A DNA stretch of 37,203 bases, from assembly GCA_030447685.1 (NCBI GenBank), contig JAUJOK010000012.1:1-37203 (forward strand), read 5' to 3'. Source of the DNA: Armatimonadaceae bacterium. GTDB taxonomy: Bacteria > Armatimonadota > Armatimonadia > Armatimonadales > Armatimonadaceae. The notes beneath the pieces are model-generated. The model was given only the letters and a program-made list of their open reading frames with translations. It searched no databases and was not told the DNA's origin. This document shows positions 1 to 6,908 of the stretch, piece by piece. Within the stretch, counting starts at the first letter, position 1, and the number at the start of each line of letters is the position of its first letter. The position numbers were made by a program, and so were the translations under genes.

Positions 1-108
1 TACACGATCTTCGGGCAGGTGTTTCAAGGGCAGGCGGTTGCCGAGAAGATTGCCGTAGGTGACCGGATGAAGAAAGTGACTGTCACCCCAGCGTCGGCCA
101 AGAAGTAG
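1..108 (+). CDS. Peptidyl-prolyl cis-trans isomerase, cyclophilin type (C-terminal end only)
   Basis: Open from the first base of the window to a TAG at 106-108, giving 35 residues. It contains TIFGQVFQG followed by a VAEKIAVGD stretch, which matches the last strand and helix of bacterial cyclophilins (consensus FTIFGQV-x-G-x-x-VVDKI). Cyclophilins catalyse cis-trans isomerisation of peptidyl-proline bonds during folding. The catalytic part lies upstream of the window, so localisation and domain fusions cannot be judged. The call rests on the short C-terminal signature alone. Confidence 0.72.
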   Translation, partial: YTIFGQVFQGQAVAEKIAVGDRMKKVTVTPASAKK

Positions 109-204
109 CCTCGGGAATGGCCGTCTCGCTGTGCGTGACACGTCTGCGCGCCCTGGTGCGGGGCCGCCACGTGCGTGCAGGGGGTCGGCTTCCGGGCGTG
201 GACA

Positions 205-226
205 ATCCGGAGGGCTTGCTCCGGAT
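205..226. terminator. Perfect 8-bp hairpin downstream of the cyclophilin gene
   Basis: ATCCGGAG and CTCCGGAT form a perfect 8-bp stem around a 6-base GGCTTG loop, about 100 bases after the cyclophilin stop and before the minus-strand tRNA. There is no T-run after it, so it is only a possible terminator or spacer hairpin. Nothing else recognisable lies in 109-351. Confidence 0.3.
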
Positions 227-351
227 GCTGTATCAGGGGCCTGCCGCCGCGCATGTGGACACGGTGGAGACAGTCCGGGAAGAAAATGCTGCGCCGCGCT
301 TTACAAGCTTTCGCATTGCAGGCTCGTGAAACGCGGCGTGGAGGAGAAACG

Positions 352-423
352 TGGGCCCAGCAGGATTCGAACCTGCAACCAACCAGTTATGAGCCGGGCG
401 CTCTGCCGTTGAGCTATGGGCCC
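352..423 (-). tRNA. tRNA with anticodon CAT (elongator Met, or Ile2 if C34 is lysidinylated)
   Basis: Read on the minus strand the gene has a 7-bp acceptor stem (GGGCCCA/TGGGCCC), a D arm GCTC/GAGC with a short 7-base loop containing GG, an anticodon loop CTCATAA, a 5-base variable loop and a perfect T arm GCAGG-TTCGAAT-CCTGC. The discriminator is A and CCA is not encoded. The G1-C72 pair argues against initiator tRNA. The anticodon stem is poor: four pairs including a G-U, and a C-T mismatch at 27-43. Sequence alone does not separate elongator Met from the lysidine-modified Ile tRNA. Confidence 0.93.
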
Positions 424-500
424 GCACGAAAACGATTGTAACACACGCCCAGGGCCGGAGCAAGTATCCGGCCTGTGTGCCGTATTGGGAGCGCGAAACA

Positions 501-1172
501 ATGAACACGAAGGTAAAAGTGCTTTTCGGATGCGCGGCGGCACTGGCATGGTCAGGAACAGCGTCAAGCCGCGCGCAAGAGAGTGCGGCCCGTCCGCCTG
601 CGCCCGCTGCGCCGCTGCGTGTCAAGGCGGGCGAATGGATAACCAACGGCCCGGTTCGGCTGCGCGTGGTGCGGGTGATGGACCCCTATTTCGACCCGAG
701 TGACTATGAAAGCGAGCCGCGAAAGGACGCGGCGGGCCGGACTCTTCAAAGCCGTTACTGCGCCCTGATGCTCGAATACCAGAATCTTACGAAAGAGCAG
801 ATTAACGTTTATTTCGATAACTGCCAGCTTATTGACGATAAGGGCGCGGGGACCCCTTTAACCGGAGGGCTTGGGGAAATCAGTCCCGCTCCCGGCAGGC
901 AAAGGTTTCAAAACCTGAAGTTCAATCCCCTGAAGGCGTTCGGCCAGCCGAAGGAGTTGGTGTTCCAGCTAAATACCTACCCAAGTTTAGGCGCACCCCC
1001 CTCCCTGCCCAGAGAACAGCAGGCGCAGGCGCAAAAATTGAGGGAAGAGAAGCAGGAGCAGTTCCGCCATGCCTACCCGACGTCCGACCGGCTGTTCCAG
1101 GTCGTTCTGAACACGGTCCCGGCAAAAGAGGCGCAGACGCGGACCTCCCACGCTACAAAGAAAACCAAGTAA
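501..1172 (+). CDS. Secreted protein of unknown function (DUF4352-like fold possible)
   Basis: 223 residues from ATG 501; an in-frame GTG at 477 is possible, but the hydrophobic signal peptide begins right at 501 (MNTKVKVLFGCAAALAWSG, cleavage near SSRAQES). The mature protein starts with VKAGEWITNGPVRLRVVRV and continues with alternating strands, LMLEYQNLTKEQ and ELVFQLN, a pattern resembling secreted immunoglobulin-like DUF4352-type domains in which a measured variable is compared with neighbours. That resemblance is weak and is an inference. The C-terminus (about 170-223) is a charged, Gln/Lys-rich tail. It precedes gpmA by 10 bases, so they may be co-transcribed. No enzyme motif is visible. 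Confidence 0.75.
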   Translation: MNTKVKVLFGCAAALAWSGTASSRAQESAARPPAPAAPLRVKAGEWITNGPVRLRVVRVMDPYFDPSDYESEPRKDAAGRTLQSRYCALMLEYQNLTKEQINVYFDNCQLIDDKGAGTPLTGGLGEISPAPGRQRFQNLKFNPLKAFGQPKELVFQLNTYPSLGAPPSLPREQQAQAQKLREEKQEQFRHAYPTSDRLFQVVLNTVPAKEAQTRTSHATKKTK

Positions 1173-1182
1173 AGGAAGCAAT

Positions 1183-1836
1183 ATGAATCCCGATGGAAAA
1201 GGCCGCCTGATTCTGATACGGCACACGGAATCGGCGTGGAACAAATTGAACGTCTTCACCGGATGGGTGGATATACCGCTTTCCGAGAACGGGCGTGAGC
1301 ACGCGCTCGAGGTGGGGGGCGCCCTCAAGAACAAGTTTGCGGTGGACAAGGCGTACACGTCGTCGCTGGTGCGGGCGCAGGAGACGCTGGACCTCGTCAT
1401 GGAGGGGGCCAAAATCTCCGGTATCCCGGTGGTGCAGGACTGGCAGCTTAACGAACGTTTCTACGGCGGCTGGCAGGGCAAGAACAAAGCGCAGACCGCC
1501 GATAAGTATGGGGCAGATGCCGTCCACGCCGTTCGGCGCGGTTATGCGGCCCGCCCGCCCGGCGGCGAGAGCCTGGAAGACACCTGTGACCGCGTCCTTC
1601 CCTACTTCGAGGAGACGATTGAGCCGGAACTGGCGCAGGGCATGACCATTCTCATCGCCGCGCATGGCAACTCGCTCCGGGCGCTCGCTAAAAAGCTGCT
1701 GAGCCTGTCGGACGAAGCGGTTCCCGGTTTCGAGATCGGTAACGGCGAGGTGCTGGTGTTCCGGCGCGAAACGGACGGCTCCTATGTCCGCGAAACGGAC
1801 GCCGTCGAGGCTCCCAAAGGCCCCAAAAACGTTTAG
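1183..1836 (+). CDS. gpmA: 2,3-bisphosphoglycerate-dependent phosphoglycerate mutase
   Basis: Glycolytic enzyme interconverting 3- and 2-phosphoglycerate through a phosphohistidine. 217 residues, somewhat shorter than E. coli GpmA (about 250). Visible features: the histidine phosphatase motif LIRHTESAWN with the phosphoacceptor His14, FTGWVDIPLSENG typical of the BPG-dependent subfamily, ERFYGGWQGKNK with Glu91, and the second catalytic His161 in AAHGNSLRAL. The usual RHGES is RHTES here (Thr15 for Gly). ATG 1183 is preceded by an AAGGA ribosome binding site. The kinase gene follows after 9 bases, so this opens a same-strand sugar-phosphate cluster. Confidence 0.93.
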   Translation: MNPDGKGRLILIRHTESAWNKLNVFTGWVDIPLSENGREHALEVGGALKNKFAVDKAYTSSLVRAQETLDLVMEGAKISGIPVVQDWQLNERFYGGWQGKNKAQTADKYGADAVHAVRRGYAARPPGGESLEDTCDRVLPYFEETIEPELAQGMTILIAAHGNSLRALAKKLLSLSDEAVPGFEIGNGEVLVFRRETDGSYVRETDAVEAPKGPKNV

Positions 1837-1845
1837 GTTCAAGCG

Positions 1846-3198
1846 ATGTCTTATGACGTAGACCGTGATTTCGCGGCTTTCAACGAGACGCTTCGGCAGG
1901 ACGCCCCGGATTTCTTTGCGGGGGATGCGCCGGTTTTCGTGGCGCGCGCGCCGGGCCGCCTGGATGTGATGGGCGGCATCGGAGACTACTCGGGCTGTTT
2001 GGTCGCCGAGATGCCGATTGCCCCGGCGGCGCTGGTCGGCGCGCAGCGGGATAATGGCGACTCCGTCCGCGTCCGCTCCGCAAACGCCGCCGCAGAGAGC
2101 CTGACGCCGGAGGTGGCGCTGCCGGTTGAAGCGTTCGTCAACCCGGTGTCGCTGCACAAGCGGCTGCTGGACGGCCCGGCCCAAGAACGCTGGGCCGGTT
2201 ACGCCGCCGGGTGTCTCGCCCTGCTGCGCGCCGAGGGGCTAATTCCCCGGAACGCCTCCGCACGGCTGTTCGTCCACTCGACCGTGCCACTCGGCGCGGG
2301 CGTGTCGTCCAGCGCCGCCGTCGAGGTCGCCTCCATGCGGGCGCTCTGCGCGGCGTTCGGTATCACGCTGGACGGGCTGATGCTCGCGCGGCTGTGCCAG
2401 CGTGTCGAGAACGAGGTCATGGACGCTCCGTGCGGCATTATGGATCAGGTGACGAGCGCGCTGGGCGAAGAAGGCCGTCTGCTCGCCCTGCTGTGTCAGC
2501 CCTATCAGGTGCAGGACACGGTAGAACTGCCTTCCGGCTGGTCGGTCTTCGGAATCGACTCCGCGGTCAAGCACGCGGTCGGCGGCTCGGCCTACACAAA
2601 GGTTCGGGTTGCGGCCTTTATGGGCTATAAGATGCTGGCGGACCGGGCGGGCAGTGGCTTCGGCGGCTACCTGTGCAATGTTTCGCCCGACGAGTACCGG
2701 GGCCTGATGCCCGACGGCCTGCCCGAGACGATGAGCGGGGCCGTATTTCTGGGCGCGCACGGCGGCATCTTCGACACGGTGACGACAGTCAGCCCGGCGG
2801 AGACGTATAGCGTTCGCGCCGCGACTGAGCACGCCATATATGAGCATGTGCGCGTGCAGCGATTTCTGGAAAGCGTCAAAGACGGCATCGGTGAGGCGAT
2901 GGAAATTACCGGGGAGCAGATGTATGCCGCCCACGCCTCGTACTCCGCCTGCGGCCTGGGTGCGGAAGAGACCGACCTGCTGGTGGAACTGGCGCGCGCG
3001 CAGAGCGGTTCCGTCGCGGGCGCGAAGATAAGCGGCGGCGGCTCCGGCGGGACGGTCGTCTTTCTGGTGCGCGCCGAAGACGAGGAGCGCGTCGCGCAAA
3101 CGGTGGCGGATGAATACGCGCGCCGCACCGGAAACACGCCCCGCATCATCCGGGGAACGTCGCCGGGGGCATTCGCCACCGAGGTACGGCAGGTGTAA
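1846..3198 (+). CDS. GHMP kinase, L-arabinokinase-like (galactokinase family)
   Basis: 450-residue sugar 1-kinase of the GHMP superfamily. Motif 1 is APGRLDVMGGIGDYSG (residues 36-50) rather than the galactokinase GEHTDYNGG. From memory this MGGI-x-DYSG form is characteristic of the kinase half of plant L-arabinokinase, as are RVENEVMDAPCGIMDQ (Asp200 catalytic), GIDSAVKHAVGGSAY and YSACGLGAEETD. Motif 2 (ATP loop) is PLGAGVSSSAAVEVA (148-162); motif 3 is KISGGGSGGTV near the C-terminus. The likely reaction is ATP-dependent 1-phosphorylation of L-arabinose or a related sugar. The nearby uridylyltransferase could convert the product to a UDP-sugar. Galactose as substrate remains possible. It sits 9 bases after gpmA. 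Confidence 0.85.
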   Translation: MSYDVDRDFAAFNETLRQDAPDFFAGDAPVFVARAPGRLDVMGGIGDYSGCLVAEMPIAPAALVGAQRDNGDSVRVRSANAAAESLTPEVALPVEAFVNPVSLHKRLLDGPAQERWAGYAAGCLALLRAEGLIPRNASARLFVHSTVPLGAGVSSSAAVEVASMRALCAAFGITLDGLMLARLCQRVENEVMDAPCGIMDQVTSALGEEGRLLALLCQPYQVQDTVELPSGWSVFGIDSAVKHAVGGSAYTKVRVAAFMGYKMLADRAGSGFGGYLCNVSPDEYRGLMPDGLPETMSGAVFLGAHGGIFDTVTTVSPAETYSVRAATEHAIYEHVRVQRFLESVKDGIGEAMEITGEQMYAAHASYSACGLGAEETDLLVELARAQSGSVAGAKISGGGSGGTVVFLVRAEDEERVAQTVADEYARRTGNTPRIIRGTSPGAFATEVRQV

Positions 3199-3211
3199 AA
3201 GACTTCCCGGA

Positions 3212-4300
3212 ATGTCCACACTCCGGGCCGTCGCCAACGAAAGGACGATATTCTACGTGCTGCCCCGATCCGGCGAATACTATATCGAAAAGGTGCGCGG
3301 GCTGCATGTCGCCATGCGCGACCTGCTGCTGCGTCACCTGCGCGAACAGGAGCAGGATACGCAGGGAACGGCGTTGTCCGGTGTCGCCGATGTGCGCGGC
3401 GGCGATACCATCTACACCATTGATGAGCACGGCGAGGCGGAACTGATCGCCTTCTGCGAAGAATGGGCGCGGGAATCGCCCTTCGTGCTCATCTCCGAGG
3501 GTATCGAGGGTGCAGGCTGGCGCGTATTCCCCGAAGGCGCGCAGGAGGAAGATGCCGCTTTTTTGATGATCGTGGACCCGATAGACGGGACGCGCAACAT
3601 TATGTACAACAAGCGCTCCGCCTGGATTTTGACCGGAATCGCGCCGAACCGGGGGCCGGACACGAACCTTTCAGACATTGAGGCGGCGGTGATGACCGAG
3701 GTCCCGACCACGCGCCACCTGCTTGCCGACCAGTTATGGGCCACAACCGGTGGCGGCGCGCACCGCGAAGCCCATAATCTTGTCACCGGTGAGCGGCACG
3801 TTCTGCCCCTGCGCCCTTCGCGGGCGGACAGCCTGGCGCACGGGTTCGCGTCCATCGCCAAGTTTTTCCCCGCCGCCAAGGCGGCCACGGCGGCATTTGA
3901 GGAGAAATTGTTCGAGCGCGTTCTGCCTGACGGCGGCGAGAACCCGCTTATCTTCGATGACGAGTATATCTCGACGGGGGGGCAGCTTTACGAGATTCTG
4001 GTGGGGCATGATCGCTTTCTGGCCGATCTGCGCCCGCTCTTTTTCGAGGCGCTGGGACTGCCGCCCAAACTTACCTGCCATCCCTACGACATCTGTACCG
4101 AGCTTATCGCGCGCGAGGCGGGCGTTATCGTCACCGGCGCGGACGGCGCGCCGCTTTCGGCCCCGCTCGATATTCGCGCCCATGTCGCCTGGGTCGGCTA
4201 CGCCAACGAAACGCTGCGCGCCCGAATCGAGCCGCATCTTCAGGAACTACTTGCGGACCTCTCCCCCCTGCCCCCTCTCCTAAAGGAAAGGGGGAGCTAA
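3212..4300 (+). CDS. Inositol monophosphatase-superfamily phosphatase
   Basis: 362 residues from ATG 3212, 13 bases after the kinase stop; the longer upstream frame would overlap the kinase. Metal-site motifs of the lithium-sensitive phosphatase fold are present: Glu96 in LISEGIEG, then DPIDGTRN with Asp122 and Asp125, and a C-terminal YDICTELIAREAGVIV segment in the place of the usual WD-x-AAG. GDTIYTIDEHGE near residue 65 matches the N-terminal acidic element. Substrate is unknown; a sugar phosphate fits the context. The last 14 codons and the stop are encoded by the left arm of an inverted-repeat element (4255-4299), so the native C-terminus has been replaced or extended. Confidence 0.82.
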   Translation: MSTLRAVANERTIFYVLPRSGEYYIEKVRGLHVAMRDLLLRHLREQEQDTQGTALSGVADVRGGDTIYTIDEHGEAELIAFCEEWARESPFVLISEGIEGAGWRVFPEGAQEEDAAFLMIVDPIDGTRNIMYNKRSAWILTGIAPNRGPDTNLSDIEAAVMTEVPTTRHLLADQLWATTGGGAHREAHNLVTGERHVLPLRPSRADSLAHGFASIAKFFPAAKAATAAFEEKLFERVLPDGGENPLIFDDEYISTGGQLYEILVGHDRFLADLRPLFFEALGLPPKLTCHPYDICTELIAREAGVIVTGADGAPLSAPLDIRAHVAWVGYANETLRARIEPHLQELLADLSPLPPLLKERGS

Positions 4301-4435
4301 CTGCGAGTAGCTCATCCTATTGCTTCACCTTTAGGTGGCATACGTTACAATACGTTAACTTTTCCGTGACGCAGAAGCGGCACGAACTGGTAGCTCCCCC
4401 TTTCCTTTAGGAGAGGGGGCAGGGGGGAGAGGTCC
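4255..4435. repeat. 181-bp inverted-repeat element (MITE/REPIN-like) with 45-bp perfect arms
   Basis: Arms 4255-4299 and 4391-4435 are perfect 45-bp reverse complements separated by 91 bases. Each arm is itself a near-perfect hairpin: CCCCCTCTCC-TAAA-GGAAAGGGGG, nine of ten pairs. The middle contains a small palindrome CACCTTTAGGTG. The left arm codes the last residues of the phosphatase (SPLPPLLKERGS); the right arm ends exactly one base before the ATG of the uridylyltransferase and gives it the purine-rich GGGGGGAGAGG. No target duplication is obvious. The RNA would fold into a very long hairpin between two genes of one cluster, so it may also affect termination or mRNA stability. Confidence 0.85.
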
Positions 4436-5404
4436 ATGGAAGTCGTTCGTAAAGCGGTGATAACGGCGGCGGGTCGAGGGACGCGGCAGTTCCCGGCGAC
4501 GCGCTCGGTGCAGAAAGAGATGCTTCCCCTGGTGGACTGCGACGGCATCGCCAAGCCGACCATCCAGATCATTGTCGAGGAGTGTCTGCAAAGCGGCATC
4601 GAAGACATCTGTATCGTCGTCAACAAAGGCGGGGCGGAGCCATTCCAGCGCCACTTTTCGCGCCTGGACGAAGACGAGCGGCGCGTGTTCCGCGGCAAGG
4701 AGTGGGCGCTTTCGCAGGCGGACGCCCTGCGCCGCATGCAGGAGCGCATCACCTATGTGGAGCAGGAAACCCCGGAAGGCTATGGGCACGCCGTTTACCA
4801 GACCCGCGACTGGGTGCACGACGAGCCGTTCCTGCTGCTGCTGGGCGACCACATCTATATCTCCGGCAAGAAGAAGCGCTGCGCGCAGCAGGTAATCGAA
4901 ACCTACAATGTCGCCCAGTGCGCCGTTTCCGCCGTACAGCAGACGCCGGACGACAAGCTCCACCTGTTCGGAACCGTCACCGGCAACCCGCTCGGTTCCG
5001 ATCCGCCGACCTACGAAGTGACGGAGATCAAGGAAAAACCCTCCATCGATTACGCCGCCGAGCATTTGCAGACGCCGGGGGTCAAGCGCGGCTACTACCT
5101 CTGCTTCTTCGGGATGCACGTCTTCCCGCCCAGCCTCTTTGACTGTCTGGAACACCATATCAAGAACGACATCCGCGAAAAAGGCGAGATACAGCTAACG
5201 TCGTCGCAGGAGATGCTGCGCTCGCAGGAGCGATATGTCGCCGTCGAAACGGTGGGAGAGCGTTACGATATGGGCGTTCCGTTCGGTTATGTCGAAACGC
5301 AGGCCGCGCTGGCGCTGAACGGCGTGGAGCGTACCGAAATGCTTTCCGCCCTGCTGCGAATCGTCGCCAAGTCCGCCGCGAACGAGCCGTTCGGCCAGGT
5401 CTAA
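4436..5404 (+). CDS. galU: UTP--sugar-1-phosphate uridylyltransferase (GalU family)
   Basis: 322-residue nucleotidyltransferase. The N-terminal signature AVITAAGRGTRQFPATRSVQKEMLPLVD is spread over residues 7-34, with the pyrophosphorylase loop GRGTR and the conserved Lys of QKEMLP. LLLGDHIYI near residue 138 is the metal-binding segment, and EIKEKPS fits the sugar-binding region. GalU makes UDP-glucose from glucose-1-phosphate. The proximity of the arabinokinase-like gene suggests it may act on L-arabinose-1-phosphate or accept several sugar-1-phosphates, which is an inference. ATG 4436 is the only sensible start, and its ribosome binding site lies in the right arm of the inverted-repeat element. 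Confidence 0.88.
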   Translation: MEVVRKAVITAAGRGTRQFPATRSVQKEMLPLVDCDGIAKPTIQIIVEECLQSGIEDICIVVNKGGAEPFQRHFSRLDEDERRVFRGKEWALSQADALRRMQERITYVEQETPEGYGHAVYQTRDWVHDEPFLLLLGDHIYISGKKKRCAQQVIETYNVAQCAVSAVQQTPDDKLHLFGTVTGNPLGSDPPTYEVTEIKEKPSIDYAAEHLQTPGVKRGYYLCFFGMHVFPPSLFDCLEHHIKNDIREKGEIQLTSSQEMLRSQERYVAVETVGERYDMGVPFGYVETQAALALNGVERTEMLSALLRIVAKSAANEPFGQV

Positions 5405-5444
5405 ACGCGTTTTGAGTGCTATCCAGCGCACCGAGGGGGCAGTC

Positions 5445-6605
5445 GTGACAGAACCGGTCAGGAAAGGAATCAAGACCGCATCTCTGACCAGTCTGCTTAA
5501 GCGAGCAAGGGAAAGCCAATCGGACGCGCTTGTCCTTTTGAAGGACGGTAAACTCGTCGGCGCGTGGAACTTCGGAAACAAAACGGGGCCGATTGAGGCG
5601 ATGTCGGCAACGAAGTCTGTCGTCAGCCTTGCCATCGGGGCCTTAATAGATGACGGCAGAATAAAGTCGCTGGACCAGCCGGTTCACGAATGGTATCCCG
5701 AATGGAAACAGGGCGCTAAAAGGCGGATAACCCTCCGGCATCTGCTCAGCCATACCTCCGGGCTGAAGGCCGACGCCGTCACTGCCGAGATCTACAACAG
5801 CCGTGATTTCGTCAAGCTGGCGCTGACTGCCCCGCTCATGTCACCTCCCGGCAGCCGGTTCTTTTACAACAACAAAGCGGTAAATCTTATATCCGGTATT
5901 GTGCAGCGAGCCGCCGGTGAACGGATGGACTGGTATATCCGGGAGCGGCTGTTCAAGCCCCTCAGCATCACGGGTTTTTCGTGGACCCTGGACAGGGCAG
6001 GCAATCCCCATGCTATGGCCGGTTTGCAGATTCGCGCCGTTGACCTGGCAAAGATCGGCCAGCTTGTACTGGACAGGGGTGTCTGGCAGGGGAGGCGCGT
6101 TGTCAGCGCGCGGTGGATTCAGGAATCTACCGGTATGCCGGGGCAAAAGCTTGATCCGTCCTGTGGCCTGCTGTGGTGGCTCGTTCGTGATGAGGAGCGG
6201 CTCATTATCGATGACAGAACCATTGACGCCTGGCGACGGGGCGGTGTGGATGTGGCCTTTATCAACAAGATCAAGCCGCTCAAGGACAGACCTTTCGCTA
6301 TGACCGGGGCGGACGGGCTGGCACAGCTTAGAACGGAAGTGGCAAAGACACTTGGCGGCGGCGAACCCGGCTTGAAAACATGGGACGCAAATACCTGGCA
6401 GCGGGGCCTGCCGCAGGCGCACTTCGCGCCGGGGCCGGTAACAGGCTGCCTTGCCGAGGGCTTTCTGGGTCAGTACCTGGTTGCTCTGCCCAGGGAACGG
6501 CTTGTCGCCGTTCGCCAGATACGGGCTGCCGAAAGGCACTATGACGGCAGCAAAGCCGATTACTTCGAGGATTTCCTGGAGCGGGTGCGCGCACTTACCC
6601 ATTGA
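5445..6605 (+). CDS. Serine hydrolase, beta-lactamase/PBP4* family (class C-like)
   Basis: 386 residues from GTG 5445, which has GAGGGGG five bases before it; a TTG at 5412 would add 11 residues but lacks a ribosome binding site. The SxxK nucleophile motif is SATKSVVSL (about residue 54), followed by LRHLLSHTSGL, the Tyr motif FFYNNKAV and AGLQIRAVDLAKIGQLVLDRG, typical of class C beta-lactamase-related esterases and peptidases. A CGLLWWLV segment follows. There is no signal peptide, so it is probably cytoplasmic, unlike true penicillin-binding proteins. Substrate unknown. It starts 40 bases after galU and may be co-transcribed. Confidence 0.85.
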   Translation: MTEPVRKGIKTASLTSLLKRARESQSDALVLLKDGKLVGAWNFGNKTGPIEAMSATKSVVSLAIGALIDDGRIKSLDQPVHEWYPEWKQGAKRRITLRHLLSHTSGLKADAVTAEIYNSRDFVKLALTAPLMSPPGSRFFYNNKAVNLISGIVQRAAGERMDWYIRERLFKPLSITGFSWTLDRAGNPHAMAGLQIRAVDLAKIGQLVLDRGVWQGRRVVSARWIQESTGMPGQKLDPSCGLLWWLVRDEERLIIDDRTIDAWRRGGVDVAFINKIKPLKDRPFAMTGADGLAQLRTEVAKTLGGGEPGLKTWDANTWQRGLPQAHFAPGPVTGCLAEGFLGQYLVALPRERLVAVRQIRAAERHYDGSKADYFEDFLERVRALTH

Positions 6606-6706
6606 CGCGCCGCCAGGGCGCAGGGACCGCCGCAACCAGACCGTTTATATTCGCGTCTAATACAGTGGAAACGACAAAATCACCACTGGAGGCTCGCTCA
6701 AAGAAG

Positions 6707-6892
6707 ATGGACGAAGCGACGAAAAAGAAGATCGATGATTGGATCAAAAAAGAGGGGCGCAATACCTATGGCGATCCCAAAGACACCGTCTACGCGGGCG
6801 GCAATCCCCTCTTCGATGAACGCTCCGCTCAGATGAAGGACCGCTACGAGTACATCCTTTCGAAGCATCCCGAGCTAAAACAGGACAAATAG
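6707..6892 (+). CDS. Small conserved protein (about 60 aa) of unknown function
   Basis: 61 residues from ATG 6707 with GGAGG 13 bases upstream; the longer frame from 6602 overlaps the preceding stop and its extra residues look non-native. The sequence is highly charged with an N-terminal helix (DEATKKKIDDWIKKEG), then NTYGDPKDTVYAGGNPLFDE and a C-terminal DRYEYILSKHPEL. I recall similar GDPKDTVYAGG-x-PLF-x-E proteins as short stand-alone genes in several phyla, without a known function. It lies 16 bases before the subtilase gene, same strand. Confidence 0.75.
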   Translation: MDEATKKKIDDWIKKEGRNTYGDPKDTVYAGGNPLFDERSAQMKDRYEYILSKHPELKQDK

Positions 6893-6908
6893 TTAAAGAG
6901 GCTGTATT

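Noticed and set aside
477..500. Upstream GTG start for the secreted protein at 501
   Set aside because: It would place eight polar residues before an otherwise perfect signal peptide; ATG 501 fits better.
2239..3237. Long minus-strand frame opposite the arabinokinase-like gene
   Set aside because: The plus strand carries all GHMP motifs; the antisense frame has none.
4315..4365. Promoter-like TTGCTT ... TACAAT inside the inverted-repeat element
   Set aside because: The spacing is 20 bases, too long for a good promoter, and the -35 is poor.
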